Assembly (NCBI RefSeq): GCF_023016155.1
Contig: NZ_JALKBG010000008.1
Coordinates: forward strand, 1,304,501-1,368,500
DNA length: 64,000 nt
Reading direction: 5' to 3'
Origin: Aliiroseovarius sp. F20344
GTDB lineage: Bacteria > Pseudomonadota > Alphaproteobacteria > Rhodobacterales > Rhodobacteraceae
The notes below the pieces were generated by a model. The model ran no database searches and was not told where the DNA came from. It was given only the letters and a program-made list of their open reading frames with translations. The translations under genes and the position numbers were made by a program. This document shows, one piece after another, positions 1 to 8,526 of the stretch (position 1 is the first letter of the stretch; every line of letters begins with the position of its first letter).

Positions 1-212
1 AAAGATCAGCGAAAGAATGCGCATTCCGAATGGTAACGCGCAAAATCGCTCGGGAATAGCCACATTCGCGTGTATGGCTTGATCAAACACCACAAAAATA
101 CAGGGTTCCCTTGCGTCCATTCATGGATTTCCCGGTTTACGCGCACGGAAGCTTTGATCTAGCATTAGAAGAACATTCACGCCCAGACGGGCTATATTTC
201 GGAGGATTGCAC

Positions 213-503
213 GTGAGCGACGTGATCAACGCGGCTGTGACCGCCCTGAGCGAAAAAGTTAACGGCGGATTTGACGGTGGAACCGCCAAATTTGTCATCA
301 ACGGCGAAGGTGCTATCATCATTGACGGCGACGGAGTGCGTGCTGGCGACGACGAGGCGGATGTAACCCTGACCGCTGACGCTGACGTGTTCGAGGAAAT
401 GCTGTCGGGCGAACTGAACCCGACGACCGCCTTCATGACCGGCAAGTTGGCTGTAGATGGCAACATGGGTCTTGCCATGCAGCTGGGCGCAGTTCTGGCC
501 TAA
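213..503 (+). CDS. SCP2 sterol-binding domain family protein
   Basis: This 96-residue protein has the composition of a stand-alone SCP2 (sterol carrier protein 2) domain, a small lipid-binding fold. Visible features are the F-V-I-N-G-E-G strand, the D-x-D-V-T-L-T strand and the ending F-M-T-G-K-L-x-V-D-G-N-M-G-x-A-M-Q-L, all typical of the family. The open frame extends upstream to 111. I chose GTG at 213 because GGAGG sits 7 bases before it and the family N-terminus (M-S-D-V-I-N) begins there. Its ligand cannot be read from sequence. The alpha/beta hydrolase gene follows 43 bases downstream on the same strand, which may point to a shared lipid-related role (inference). Confidence 0.85.
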   Translation: MSDVINAAVTALSEKVNGGFDGGTAKFVINGEGAIIIDGDGVRAGDDEADVTLTADADVFEEMLSGELNPTTAFMTGKLAVDGNMGLAMQLGAVLA

Positions 504-546
504 TCAGGCCTCTGGCTTAGACCCCAATTCGACAAGGATACGCGGC

Positions 547-1512
547 ATGCACCACTCTGACGCACCTTTGTTCGACGACATTGCGCAAGGACCTGCCGGT
601 GGGCGGGCCTTTTGGCGCGAGACCTCGGATGGGGTTCGTCTGCGGTTGGGGCATTGGCCTTCTTCGGAAAATGCAGAAGCTGCGGGCACAATCCTGCTGT
701 TTCCCGGCCGCACCGAGTATATCGAAAAATATGGCGTCATCGCCGCGGAACTGGCGGAACGTGGCTTTACCACCCTTTGCATTGATTGGCGCGGACAGGG
801 ATTGTCTGATCGCGCGGATCAAGACCGTCTTCTTGGGCATGTCGGCCAGTTTTCCGAGTACCAGCTGGACATCGTCACCATGCTGGAGCTTGCAGACGAG
901 CTGGCTCTGCCCAAGCCATTTGTCCTTTTGGGGCATTCGATGGGCGGATGTATCGGCCTACGCGCCCTGCACGAAGGGCTGGACGTAAAAGGGGCGTGCT
1001 TTACGGCCCCAATGTGGGGCATCACCATAAAATCCGCTTTGCGCCCAATTGCATGGGGCGTTTCCTGGGCGCTTCACCACACGCCGTGGAAACTGATGCT
1101 GACACCGGGCACGGCTCGAAAAACATATGTCGATATCCAGCCATTTGCCGACAATATGCTGACCACCGATCCCGAGATGTACGCGTTGATGCAACTTCAA
1201 GCCCGTGCACGCCCGGAGTTAACTCTTGGCGGTCCTACGGCTGGCTGGCTTTACGCTGCCTTGCGAGAAACAACGGACCTTATGAAAATGCGCGCGCCGA
1301 GTGTCCCGTGCGTGACGTTCTTGGGCACTCAGGAACGCATCGTCGAACCCGACCCAATTCACGAGATGATGGGGCGCTGGAAAGAAGGCCGTCTTCAGAT
1401 CATGCCGGGTTGCGAGCACGAAGTTCTGATGGAAGCCGAGCCTCTGCGTGAACAGGTTTATGACGCGATCCACATGCTGGCGCATGCCAAAGACCTTCAA
1501 GGTGCTGCTTGA
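547..1512 (+). CDS. Alpha/beta hydrolase (lysophospholipase / serine aminopeptidase S33 family)
   Basis: Cytosolic alpha/beta hydrolase of 321 residues resembling PldB-like lysophospholipases and monoacylglycerol lipases. The nucleophile elbow G-H-S-M-G-G puts Ser at 131, and a G-C-E-H-E motif supplies His at about 291. The usual catalytic Asp position (G-x-x-D-x-x-V) reads G-T-Q-E-R-I-V, so Glu263 may be the acid. An oxyanion-type stretch F-P-G-R-T-E-Y is near residue 52. The ATG at 547 is preceded by AAGGA. An upstream in-frame start at 457 would overlap the SCP2 gene and lacks family-like residues. Substrate unknown. It converges on pgi with only 13 bases between stop codons. Confidence 0.88.
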   Translation: MHHSDAPLFDDIAQGPAGGRAFWRETSDGVRLRLGHWPSSENAEAAGTILLFPGRTEYIEKYGVIAAELAERGFTTLCIDWRGQGLSDRADQDRLLGHVGQFSEYQLDIVTMLELADELALPKPFVLLGHSMGGCIGLRALHEGLDVKGACFTAPMWGITIKSALRPIAWGVSWALHHTPWKLMLTPGTARKTYVDIQPFADNMLTTDPEMYALMQLQARARPELTLGGPTAGWLYAALRETTDLMKMRAPSVPCVTFLGTQERIVEPDPIHEMMGRWKEGRLQIMPGCEHEVLMEAEPLREQVYDAIHMLAHAKDLQGAA

Positions 1513-1531
1513 TATTAATGCAATATCAAGC
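1507..1531. terminator. Hairpin between convergent hydrolase and pgi genes
   Basis: A perfect 10-bp inverted repeat (arms 1507-1516 and 1522-1531, loop 5) lies exactly at the meeting point of the two genes and includes both stop codons. It has no clear T-tract on either side, so function as a bidirectional terminator is an inference from position. Confidence 0.45.
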
Positions 1532-3154
1532 CTTTGAAGGTTTTAGCTCACTCAAAACATCAATCATTTTCCGGGTGGACCCATCAAGACCTTCGGCTGT
1601 GGCATCCCCCTCAAGCACAGGTGTTAGAGCAACAGCTAATTCCTTGCCCAGTTCGACGCCCCATTGATCAAATGAATTGATGCCCAACAACACGCCCTCC
1701 ACGAAAACGCGATGTTCATAGAGCGCGATGATGGCCCCCAGAACCTCCGGCGTCAGCTTCGCATAGAGCAATGTTGTTGACGGACGGTTGCCGGGGAACA
1801 CACGATGGGCAGCCTGCCGCTCTAGCTCCTCGCCTTCAAATCCCTTGGCCCGCATCAACTCGCGCGCGACAGGCAAGCTACGCCCGGTCATCAAAGCCTG
1901 AGACTGGGCCAGACAATTGGCGACAAGAAGCTGGTGTTGATGTGCTAGATCGGGCTCATGCCCCTCTGCCCCCAGCATGAACTCACACGGGATGATGTCG
2001 GTTCCCTGATGGATCAGCTGATAAAACGCGTGCTGCCCGTTGGTGCCGGGCTCGCCCCACACCACCGGACCCGAAGGCACCTCTAAGGTTTTCCCATCCA
2101 AACCCACCCGTTTGCCATTGCTCTCCATCTCTAGCTGCTGAAGGTAAGCCGGCAAACGAGCCAGCCTTTGTTCATAGGGCAACACCGCACGGGTTGCATA
2201 GCCGCAGACTTGCCTGTGCCAAAAGCCAACCAAAGCCAGCATCAAGGGCATATTCTCGCGGCCTTGGGCTGACTGGAAATGAGCATCCATAGCCCGCGCA
2301 CCGTTCAGCATCTCGTCAAAGCGGTTGGGGCCGATGGCAATCATCAAAGACAGGCCAATGGGCCCCCACATGGAATAGCGCCCACCTACCCAGTCTTCGA
2401 ACCCAAAGACCCGCTCAGCCGCAATACCCCATTCCGCAGTCTTCTCTTCATTGGATGAAAGCGCTGCGAAATGTAGGCCAACGGCCTCGGCCGGGATATC
2501 CCGCAAGAGCCAATCGCGCGCCGTGGCAGCATTCGTCATCGTTTCAATCGTTGTGAAGGTCTTCGACGCCACCATGATCAGTGTTTCAGTTGGGTTCAGC
2601 CCCTTCAATACATCTGCAATCTGCGCGCCATCCACATTCGATACGAAATGTACACGAGGCCCGTCATGGTAAGGTGATAAGGCCTGCACAGCCATTGCCG
2701 GGCCAAGATCCGATCCGCCGATGCCGATATTCACCACGTCCCGGAACCGACCTCCGCCGGGCGCGCGGATCTGGCCTGATCTTAGTCTGGTGGCGAAATC
2801 GCGCATCCGGGCCAAGGTTTTCTGAACACCGGGAATAACGTTCTCACCGCCAACAATTATTTCTGTTTCAGGATCTGCACGCAAAGCGGTGTGAAGAACC
2901 GCACGATCTTCTGTCAGGTTGATTCTATCGCCTCGAAACTTCTGGTCGCGCCGGGTGGTTACACCCGCCTCTTCCGCAGCAGCCAGAAGCAAGTCTACCC
3001 CGGCATCATCCAAAGACGTTTTTGACCAATCAAAATACAGCCCTGCCGCACGTGTTGCATAGCGGCATGCCCGATCTGGGTCCGCATCAAACAAATCCCG
3101 AATGCGCGTATCCGCCAGTTCATCGCGATGTGCGATCAGCTTTTCAGTTCCCAT
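1526..3154 (-). CDS. pgi: Glucose-6-phosphate isomerase
   Basis: Interconverts glucose-6-phosphate and fructose-6-phosphate in the cytosol. The 542-residue protein has the family signatures: V-N-I-G-I-G-G-S-D-L-G-P near residue 140, D-W-V-G-G-R-Y-S-M-W-G-P-I-G near 255, and the C-terminal F-D-Q-W-G-V-E-L-G-K block near 500. It is the last gene of a zwf-pgl-pgi operon. The start is uncertain: ATG at 3154 gives a conventional N-terminus (M-G-T-E-K-L), while an in-frame TTG at 3178, five bases after the pgl stop, would add 8 residues. In an organism that degrades sugar by the Entner-Doudoroff route, this isomerase probably feeds fructose-6-phosphate back into the zwf branch (inference). Confidence 0.96.
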   Translation of the reverse strand: MGTEKLIAHRDELADTRIRDLFDADPDRACRYATRAAGLYFDWSKTSLDDAGVDLLLAAAEEAGVTTRRDQKFRGDRINLTEDRAVLHTALRADPETEIIVGGENVIPGVQKTLARMRDFATRLRSGQIRAPGGGRFRDVVNIGIGGSDLGPAMAVQALSPYHDGPRVHFVSNVDGAQIADVLKGLNPTETLIMVASKTFTTIETMTNAATARDWLLRDIPAEAVGLHFAALSSNEEKTAEWGIAAERVFGFEDWVGGRYSMWGPIGLSLMIAIGPNRFDEMLNGARAMDAHFQSAQGRENMPLMLALVGFWHRQVCGYATRAVLPYEQRLARLPAYLQQLEMESNGKRVGLDGKTLEVPSGPVVWGEPGTNGQHAFYQLIHQGTDIIPCEFMLGAEGHEPDLAHQHQLLVANCLAQSQALMTGRSLPVARELMRAKGFEGEELERQAAHRVFPGNRPSTTLLYAKLTPEVLGAIIALYEHRVFVEGVLLGINSFDQWGVELGKELAVALTPVLEGDATAEGLDGSTRKMIDVLSELKPSKA

Positions 3155-3183
3155 TTCCCCCCCAAGGGCAATACTCAAATATA

Positions 3184-3858
3184 CTATTCAGCCCAGTGTA
3201 CTGTCATATCAGACAGGACCGCGTTGACCGGGGCAAGGCGGGCATGTTTTGCGCCAGCAGCTTGCTTTAGAGCAGCACGTTTGGCGTCCCCGATAATCAA
3301 CAAATGCTTCGACATGGCACCGTTCAGAATCGGTGCGGTCAGTGTGACACGCGGCTCATCTGCGCCCGGCGCGCGCATTGGCAAAAGCGCAGGTGCGTGG
3401 CGTGACAAAGCTTCATCCAGATGATCAGCTCCCGGGAAAAGACTGGCCGTGTGCATGTCTTCCCCCATCCCCAGCAGCAGGACAGAAATGGGCGAGATCG
3501 CATCAATAGCGCGTGTCAATTCGGGCAGAGAATCCTCGGGCCGATCTGTCGGCCCATAGAGCGGCACCAAATTGGCCTTTGCAGCATGGCCAACCAGCAA
3601 ACGCGACTTCAGAAGCGCGGTGTTTGAACGCGGGCTGCTTTCTGGCACCCAACGTTCATCTGTCAGCAAAACATCCACACGCGCCCAATCCAGATCAACT
3701 GCAGAAAGCGCATCAAAGACCGGGCCCGGCGTGGTTCCACCAGGCACAGCCAGCGACGCGCGTTCCTCGTGATCCAGCATCGAGCTCAGCTCTGAGGCCA
3801 GCTTATCCGCCAGATCCAGCATCATCATGTCGCGATCTGCATATTCGATCAGGTTCAT
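3184..3858 (-). CDS. pgl: 6-phosphogluconolactonase
   Basis: Hydrolyses 6-phosphogluconolactone, the product of Zwf, to 6-phosphogluconate. The 224-residue protein matches the DevB/SOL type: the phosphate loop V-P-G-G-T-T-P-G-P near residue 39, L-L-T-D-E-R-W-V-P near 65, and L-L-L-G-M-G-E-D-M-H-T-A-S-L-F-P-G near 127. That last motif usually reads GxGxDGHxASLFP; here D-G-H is E-D-M-H, a small deviation at a conserved spot. Its start overlaps the zwf stop by four bases (ATGA type), indicating translational coupling. Confidence 0.94.
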   Translation of the reverse strand: MNLIEYADRDMMMLDLADKLASELSSMLDHEERASLAVPGGTTPGPVFDALSAVDLDWARVDVLLTDERWVPESSPRSNTALLKSRLLVGHAAKANLVPLYGPTDRPEDSLPELTRAIDAISPISVLLLGMGEDMHTASLFPGADHLDEALSRHAPALLPMRAPGADEPRVTLTAPILNGAMSKHLLIIGDAKRAALKQAAGAKHARLAPVNAVLSDMTVHWAE

Positions 3859-5309
3859 TCGCGGATCTCCCTCCAGCGGCGACCGTCCTTATGAAGCAGC
3901 ATAAGCGCCTCTTCCGGTCCCGTCGAGAAAGGTTCGTATAACGTAGGGGCATCCCTGCGGTCTTTCCAGCCTTCGATGATGGGATCCGTCCAGGCCCAGG
4001 CGGCCTCGACCTCGTCCCCACGCATAAACAGTGTTTGGTTTCCGCGGATCACATCCATGATCAGGCGCTCATAGGCATCAGGTGCGTCGGCCAGTTCCTC
4101 GCCCAGGGCCTCGGCAAAAGTCATATCAAGCGGCACGTCGATCAAACGCATCCCGCCTGGCCCCGGTTCTTTGATGGTCACTTTCAGATCCATGCCTTCG
4201 TTCGGCTGCAAACGGATCGATAGCTCGTTCGCGGATTGGCCGGTATCTTCTTCGAAAATCGAATGCGGCGGCTCTTTGAATCGCACCACGATTTCAGACA
4301 TACGTGCCTTCAGGCGCTTCCCGGTGCGCAAATAGAATGGCGTGCCATTCCAGCGCCAGTTTGCGATATGCAGCTTCATTGCCACGAAGCTTTCCGTATC
4401 GCTCGCCTCGGTCTCGGCGTCCTGTAGGTACGAGGCCGTTTCATCATCGCTGGCATATTGGCCACGCACGATGTCCTCATGCGAGACTGGATCCAGCGCG
4501 CGGATGATCTTCAGCTTCTCATCGCGCACCGCATCGGAATCGAATTTGGAAGGAGGCTCCATCGCGGTCAGGCACAAAAGCTGCATCAGGTGGTTTTGCA
4601 CCATGTCCCGCATGGCACCGGACTTGTCGTAGTAGCTTCCACGCCCCTCGACCCCTACGGTCTCGGCCACAGTGATCTGAATGTGGTCCACGTATTGAGC
4701 ATTCCAAAGCGGCTCGAACAACATATTACCAAAGCGCACGGCCATCAGGTTCTGAACGGTTTCTTTGCCCAGATAGTGATCAATCCGGTAAATCTGGCTT
4801 TCGTCAAAATGCGCAGCCAACGTGGCGTTCAACGCCTTTGCCGTTTCAAGGTCGTGCCCGAAAGGTTTCTCGACAACAATGCGCGCTTCAGGACCCGCGA
4901 TGCCTTTGGTGTGCAGCCGTTCAGCGATTGGGCCAAACAAAGATGGGCCAACCGAGAAATAGAACGCTTGCACACGATCCAGTTTCACAAGCTTCTTAAG
5001 GTCGCTCCAACCGCCGTCACCAAGCGCATCAACTGTCACGAACTCCAGCGATTCCCGGAATGCCTTGATCGTTTCAGGATCACATTTGGGCTTAGAGACG
5101 AACTCGCGCACGGCCTTTTCAACGAAGTCGCGATAGCCTTCGCTGTCCATTTCGGATCGTGCTGCCCCGATGATGCGCGCGCCTTCAGGCATTTGACCAT
5201 CAAGGAAACGGCGATACAGCCCCGGCAAGATCTTTCGACGGGCCAGATCGCCCGTACCACCGAAAATCACAAGGTCAAAAGGGTCGACTGGGATGACGCG
5301 CGAAACCAT
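3855..5309 (-). CDS. zwf: Glucose-6-phosphate 1-dehydrogenase
   Basis: Oxidises glucose-6-phosphate to 6-phosphogluconolactone with NAD(P)+, the entry to the Entner-Doudoroff and pentose phosphate pathways. The 484 residues contain the dinucleotide-binding G-G-T-G-D-L-A-R-R-K near residue 18 and the substrate/catalytic signature R-I-D-H-Y-L-G-K-E near 178. First gene of the zwf-pgl-pgi operon. The ATG has GGAG about 8 bases upstream. The 5' region carries a candidate promoter (5377-5404) and a perfect 12-bp LacI-type palindrome (5327-5338), suggesting sugar-responsive repression. Confidence 0.97.
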   Translation of the reverse strand: MVSRVIPVDPFDLVIFGGTGDLARRKILPGLYRRFLDGQMPEGARIIGAARSEMDSEGYRDFVEKAVREFVSKPKCDPETIKAFRESLEFVTVDALGDGGWSDLKKLVKLDRVQAFYFSVGPSLFGPIAERLHTKGIAGPEARIVVEKPFGHDLETAKALNATLAAHFDESQIYRIDHYLGKETVQNLMAVRFGNMLFEPLWNAQYVDHIQITVAETVGVEGRGSYYDKSGAMRDMVQNHLMQLLCLTAMEPPSKFDSDAVRDEKLKIIRALDPVSHEDIVRGQYASDDETASYLQDAETEASDTESFVAMKLHIANWRWNGTPFYLRTGKRLKARMSEIVVRFKEPPHSIFEEDTGQSANELSIRLQPNEGMDLKVTIKEPGPGGMRLIDVPLDMTFAEALGEELADAPDAYERLIMDVIRGNQTLFMRGDEVEAAWAWTDPIIEGWKDRRDAPTLYEPFSTGPEEALMLLHKDGRRWREIRE

Positions 5310-5326
5310 AAGATTCTCCGGTGCTT

Positions 5327-5338
5327 GTTAGCGCTAAC
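5327..5338. promoter_or_regulatory. LacI-family-type operator upstream of zwf
   Basis: Perfect palindrome GTTAGCGCTAAC with the central CG typical of LacI/GalR-family operators. It lies 18 bases upstream of the zwf start codon and downstream of the predicted -10 element, a repression position. The regulator gene is not in this window; the alpha-glucoside operon at the far end suggests an AglR-type protein (inference). Confidence 0.65.
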
Positions 5339-5376
5339 GGGTTTGTTGATTGGCTTCTACCCGCTCTTCATCGCCA

Positions 5377-5404
5377 AGTCTAGCATTGATCCTTGGGGTC
5401 ACAA
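5377..5404 (-). promoter_or_regulatory. Candidate promoter of zwf-pgl-pgi
   Basis: On the minus strand TTGTGA (5404-5399) and TAGACT (5382-5377) are separated by 16 bases, a plausible sigma-70 pair. Initiation near 5370 would place the 5327-5338 palindrome about 30-45 bases into the transcript. Both boxes deviate from consensus, so this is tentative. Confidence 0.45.
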
Positions 5405-5420
5405 GGGCATGACATCCGTA

Positions 5421-6377
5421 TCATTCAGGTTTTGTCATCACGCAAAGAAGTTCGAACATGATTGACGCGCCCAGATAGGCCGTTGCGCCGGAGGCATCGA
5501 AGGGCGGCGAAACCTCGACCAAATCCGCACCGATGATGTTCAAGCCTTTCAATGCACGCACCACTTCCAACGCTTCAAACGAATTCGGACCGCCAATTTC
5601 CGGTGTTCCCGTGCCCGGCGCGAATGCAGGGTCCACAAAATCGATGTCATAGCTGACATAGGTTGCGCCCTGCCCGGCGATCTTGCGCGCCTCGCTCATC
5701 ACCTCCGCAACGCCGCGCGCGTGGAATTCTTCGATTGGAATCACGCGGATGCCGACGCTGTCGGCGAAATCCCGGTCTTCATTGTCATAGGCCGTGCCGC
5801 GAATGCCGATCATCACCACGCGTTTGGGGTCCAGAAGACCTTCCTCTACCGCGCGACGGAAGGGCGTGCCGTGCGTGTACATGGTGCCGTCGAAATAGGA
5901 ATGAAACAGATCCGTGTGGCTGTCGAAATGCACCATGCCAACCGGCCCGTCCTTCGCCAATGCGCGCAAAATCGGAAGCGTGCACAAGTGGTCCCCACCC
6001 CCGGTCAGAGGCCGAATACCAGCGTCACGCACACGGGTATAGAACGCCTCCATCCGCTTAAGGCTGTCCATAACATCTGCGGGGTTAGGGGCCACATCGC
6101 CCAAGTCGGCACAATTCAGCGCCTCAAAGGGTCGAACACCCGTCGCGCCGTTCTGTGCCCGGATCATGGTGGACATATCGCGCAACTGTCGTGGGCCGTG
6201 GCGTGGACCGGGTCGGTTCGTGGTCCCTCCGTCCCACGGTGCCCCAATCAATCCGACATCTACATCCTTCAAACGGGGATGTTCAAAATCCACATGAGGC
6301 AGACGCATAAACGTGGGCACGCCCGCAAAACGCGGCAAGTCAAACCCAGAGATGGGGGTGAAGAACGGATCAGACAT
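5421..6377 (-). CDS. Agmatinase-family ureohydrolase
   Basis: Mn-dependent hydrolase of the arginase/agmatinase superfamily (318 residues), releasing urea from a guanidino compound. Metal-ligand motifs are present: G-G-G-D-H near residue 125, F-D-S-H-T-D near 150 (most agmatinases have D-A-H-T-D) and S-Y-D-I-D near 235, followed by P-G-T-G-T-P-E-I-G-G. Start at 6377 is supported by GGGAGG 5-10 bases upstream; the frame extends to 6419 without a better signal. A second ureohydrolase at 36903-37865 differs at the Ala/Ser position and in the specificity loop, so the two likely take different substrates. The actual substrate (agmatine, guanidinobutyrate or other) cannot be told. Confidence 0.86.
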   Translation of the reverse strand: MSDPFFTPISGFDLPRFAGVPTFMRLPHVDFEHPRLKDVDVGLIGAPWDGGTTNRPGPRHGPRQLRDMSTMIRAQNGATGVRPFEALNCADLGDVAPNPADVMDSLKRMEAFYTRVRDAGIRPLTGGGDHLCTLPILRALAKDGPVGMVHFDSHTDLFHSYFDGTMYTHGTPFRRAVEEGLLDPKRVVMIGIRGTAYDNEDRDFADSVGIRVIPIEEFHARGVAEVMSEARKIAGQGATYVSYDIDFVDPAFAPGTGTPEIGGPNSFEALEVVRALKGLNIIGADLVEVSPPFDASGATAYLGASIMFELLCVMTKPE

Positions 6378-6444
6378 GTGACCTCCCTTTTTTAAGGAGG
6401 ACGCTAGCGCCAAAGCCACGCCGCGTCATGCCAAAACTGACAGT

Positions 6445-7029
6445 TTACGCGTCCAGTTCGGTGTCCCAGTAAAGGAAATCCATCCAGCTGTCGTGCAAAT
6501 GGCCCGGTGGGAATTTGCGGCCCACGTTGCGCAGCTCTTCCGCCGTGGGTTGGCGCGCGGGTTTTCTGAGCGTCAGGCCCGAGCGCCGCAAGGGCTTTGA
6601 CCCTTTCTTTAGGTTGCACCGCTGGCACGCAGCCACCACGTTTTCCCAGCTGGTGACACCCCCAGCTGCGCGCGGCACCACATGGTCAAAGGTCAGATCG
6701 CCGCGTGCACCGCAGTATTGGCAGCAAAACTCGTCCCTCAAGAATAAATTAAAGCGCGTGAAAGCCACGCGCTTTTGAGGTTTCACATAGTCTTTCAGGA
6801 CAACGACCGATGGGATCCTGATTTCAAGCGACGGGCTTCTGACCACCTCGTCATACTCGGCCAATATATTGACCCGATCCAGCACCGCCGCCTTGATCGC
6901 TTCCTGCCAAGGCCATAGCGAAAGTGGATAATAAGACAGGGGCCTGAAATCCGCATTCAACACCAGCGCTGAGTGGTTTTTCACCCCGCCGCCTTCGCGA
7001 ACAAATTCTGTCCTGAAATCTCCGTCCAT
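6445..7029 (-). CDS. HNH endonuclease domain protein
   Basis: A 194-residue protein with a complete HNH fold in its centre: zinc cysteines C103-x2-C106 and C135-x2-C138, the D115-H116 catalytic pair in T-F-D-H-V-V-P-R, and N130/N139 in the E-N-V-V-A-A-C-Q-R-C-N block. The N-terminal part (A-L-V-L-N-A-D-F-R-P-L) and length match the chromosomal stand-alone HNH proteins widespread in bacteria, which are not linked to restriction modules. Its biological role is unknown. No methyltransferase or mobile element is adjacent. A good promoter lies at 7118-7145. Confidence 0.9.
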   Translation of the reverse strand: MDGDFRTEFVREGGGVKNHSALVLNADFRPLSYYPLSLWPWQEAIKAAVLDRVNILAEYDEVVRSPSLEIRIPSVVVLKDYVKPQKRVAFTRFNLFLRDEFCCQYCGARGDLTFDHVVPRAAGGVTSWENVVAACQRCNLKKGSKPLRRSGLTLRKPARQPTAEELRNVGRKFPPGHLHDSWMDFLYWDTELDA

Positions 7030-7111
7030 AGTGCACTCATCCTCGCCCGATCGCCTAGCCGGCCCTTTAAGGCCGATCGTCAGGGCGGGGACACCCGCGC
7101 CCCATGCTTAT

Positions 7112-7145
7112 AGGTTGACTATATATAGATAGAACAACCTGACAA
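7112..7145 (-). promoter_or_regulatory. Candidate promoter with inverted repeat for the HNH gene
   Basis: Minus-strand TTGTCA (7145-7140) and TATAGT (7123-7118) are spaced by 16 bases. The -10 region is framed by an inverted repeat, AGGTTG at 7112-7117 and CAACCT at 7135-7140, with a very AT-rich centre. This is the only strong AT-rich island in the neighbourhood. Initiation would be about 80 bases before the HNH start. Confidence 0.45.
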
Positions 7146-7204
7146 CCCCAACATCTGGGGCTGCCCGACGGGTAGCATGGGATTATCTCAGAGATGTGAC
7201 AGGA

Positions 7205-7888
7205 TCACTTGCCGTCTTCAGGTTGGGCCAAACCAAGTTTGTCGAGCATAAAGCTGAGTGCAACAGACAGACCATCCATCGCAATCCCGTGTCCCGTGCC
7301 CTTCATGATAAAGCCATAGGTTTCAAAACCAGCGGCCTGCAAAACTTCTCCGCTTTCCGAGAAGTGGCCGGGAGGCACCATGTCATCCTGATCGCCATGA
7401 ACCAGTAGGATTGGCAGCTTGGACACGACGTTTTCAGCAAAGTCATCAGGTTCCAACATCCGGCCCGAGAATGCGACCAGTCCCGCGATGGGTTCGTCCC
7501 GACGCGGAAGCACACGCAACGACATCATCGTGCCTTGCGAAAACCCGAAAACAATGAGTTCCGAGGGGCTTATCCCCTCATCCTCAAGCACTTGATCGAG
7601 GAACGCGTTGATATCTGCGCTGGCCATCTCCACCCCGCGCATGCTGTCTTCTTCCGACGATCCGTCCAGCCACGGGATGGGAAACCACTGATATCCCATC
7701 GGGTTGCCCAAGCATTTCTCGGGGGCGTCCGGTGCGATGAAGGTTGTGTCGGGCATATGCTCGGACAACGGGTCGGCCAATCCCAGCAAATCCGCGCCAT
7801 CCGCGCCGTAGCCGTGCAGGAACACCACCACCGATTTTGTGGTGCCCGAGGCCGCTTCGCGCCGTTTGCTTTCCAAGATGCGGGTCAT
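7205..7888 (-). CDS. Phospholipase/carboxylesterase family hydrolase
   Basis: Serine hydrolase of 227 residues of the YpfH/carboxylesterase type. The N-terminal oxyanion motif L-H-G-Y-G-A-D-G-A-D (residues 24-33), nucleophile elbow G-F-S-Q-G (Ser117), H-G-D-Q-D-D (Asp169) and G-T-G-H-G (His200) form a full triad. No signal peptide is seen, so it is cytosolic. Its ATG overlaps the glycosylase stop by four bases, making it the last gene of the cbiD-cobK-glycosylase-esterase run. Substrate is unknown; a link to cobalamin or DNA repair is not implied by the sequence. Confidence 0.88.
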   Translation of the reverse strand: MTRILESKRREAASGTTKSVVVFLHGYGADGADLLGLADPLSEHMPDTTFIAPDAPEKCLGNPMGYQWFPIPWLDGSSEEDSMRGVEMASADINAFLDQVLEDEGISPSELIVFGFSQGTMMSLRVLPRRDEPIAGLVAFSGRMLEPDDFAENVVSKLPILLVHGDQDDMVPPGHFSESGEVLQAAGFETYGFIMKGTGHGIAMDGLSVALSFMLDKLGLAQPEDGK

Positions 7889-8526
7889 TTGCCAATCCCT
7901 TCCCGTTTCGTTTCCATCCGGTAATAGGCCCAGAGCAATCGCGCCGCAACGCCCCTGTGTGGCGCCCAGTCCAAAGCCATCTCTCGGAACGGCTTTTCCT
8001 TGGGGCGGTCGGGCAAATCAAACAGGCGTTTTGCAGCTTCTTGCAGCGCCAAATCTCCGGCTGGGAACACATCTGCGCGTGCCAAAGCAAAAAGCGCATA
8101 TATTTCGGCGGTCCACAAACCAATCCCAGGCACAGCGGTCAAAATCTGCAAAACTTCGGAGGATGGCAGATCTCGCAGCGTCTCGTAGTCGATTTGTTCC
8201 GCCGCCAACGCATGAGCATATCGAATCTTGGGGCGAGACAGCCCCACATCCGCCAGATCTGCGTCGCTGGCCTGTGCCACGTTGTCTTCCTGATCGAACC
8301 CAGCGGCCTGCACCCGCGTCCAAATCGCCGCCGCAGACGCGGTCGAGACCTGCTGACCCACAATGGCAAACATTAGCGCCGAAAACCCGTCAGGGCGAAG
8401 GCGAAGCGGGATCTCCTCCAATTGATCAAGGATTGGTTGAAACCGCGGCTCCAGTACACAGAGCGCACGCGCGCCTTCTTGCAAGCAGCCCTGCCCCTTG
8501 ATCAGCTTTTCAGTGAATTCAGCCAC
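7885..8526 (-). CDS. DNA-3-methyladenine glycosylase II family (AlkA-like HhH-GPD)
   Basis: Base-excision repair glycosylase of 213 residues, acting on alkylated purines. The helix-hairpin-helix-GPD region reads L-x-x-L-P-S-S-E-V-L-Q-I-L-T-A-V-P-G-I-G-L-W-T-A-E-I-Y-x-L-F, with the catalytic Asp expected in A-R-A-D-V-F-P-A-G-D-L-A-L. A-I-V-G-Q-Q-V-S precedes it. The start is taken as GTG 8526, which follows a G-rich ribosome-binding stretch and overlaps the cobK 3' end by 25 bases; a TTG at 8562 is also open. Short like the single-domain bacterial AlkA proteins, without the Ada regulatory part. Confidence 0.87.
   Translation of the reverse strand: MAEFTEKLIKGQGCLQEGARALCVLEPRFQPILDQLEEIPLRLRPDGFSALMFAIVGQQVSTASAAAIWTRVQAAGFDQEDNVAQASDADLADVGLSRPKIRYAHALAAEQIDYETLRDLPSSEVLQILTAVPGIGLWTAEIYALFALARADVFPAGDLALQEAAKRLFDLPDRPKEKPFREMALDWAPHRGVAARLLWAYYRMETKREGIGK

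Noticed and set aside
4458-5465. 335-codon plus-strand frame opposite zwf
   Set aside because: Antisense to a full-length conserved zwf; no domain.
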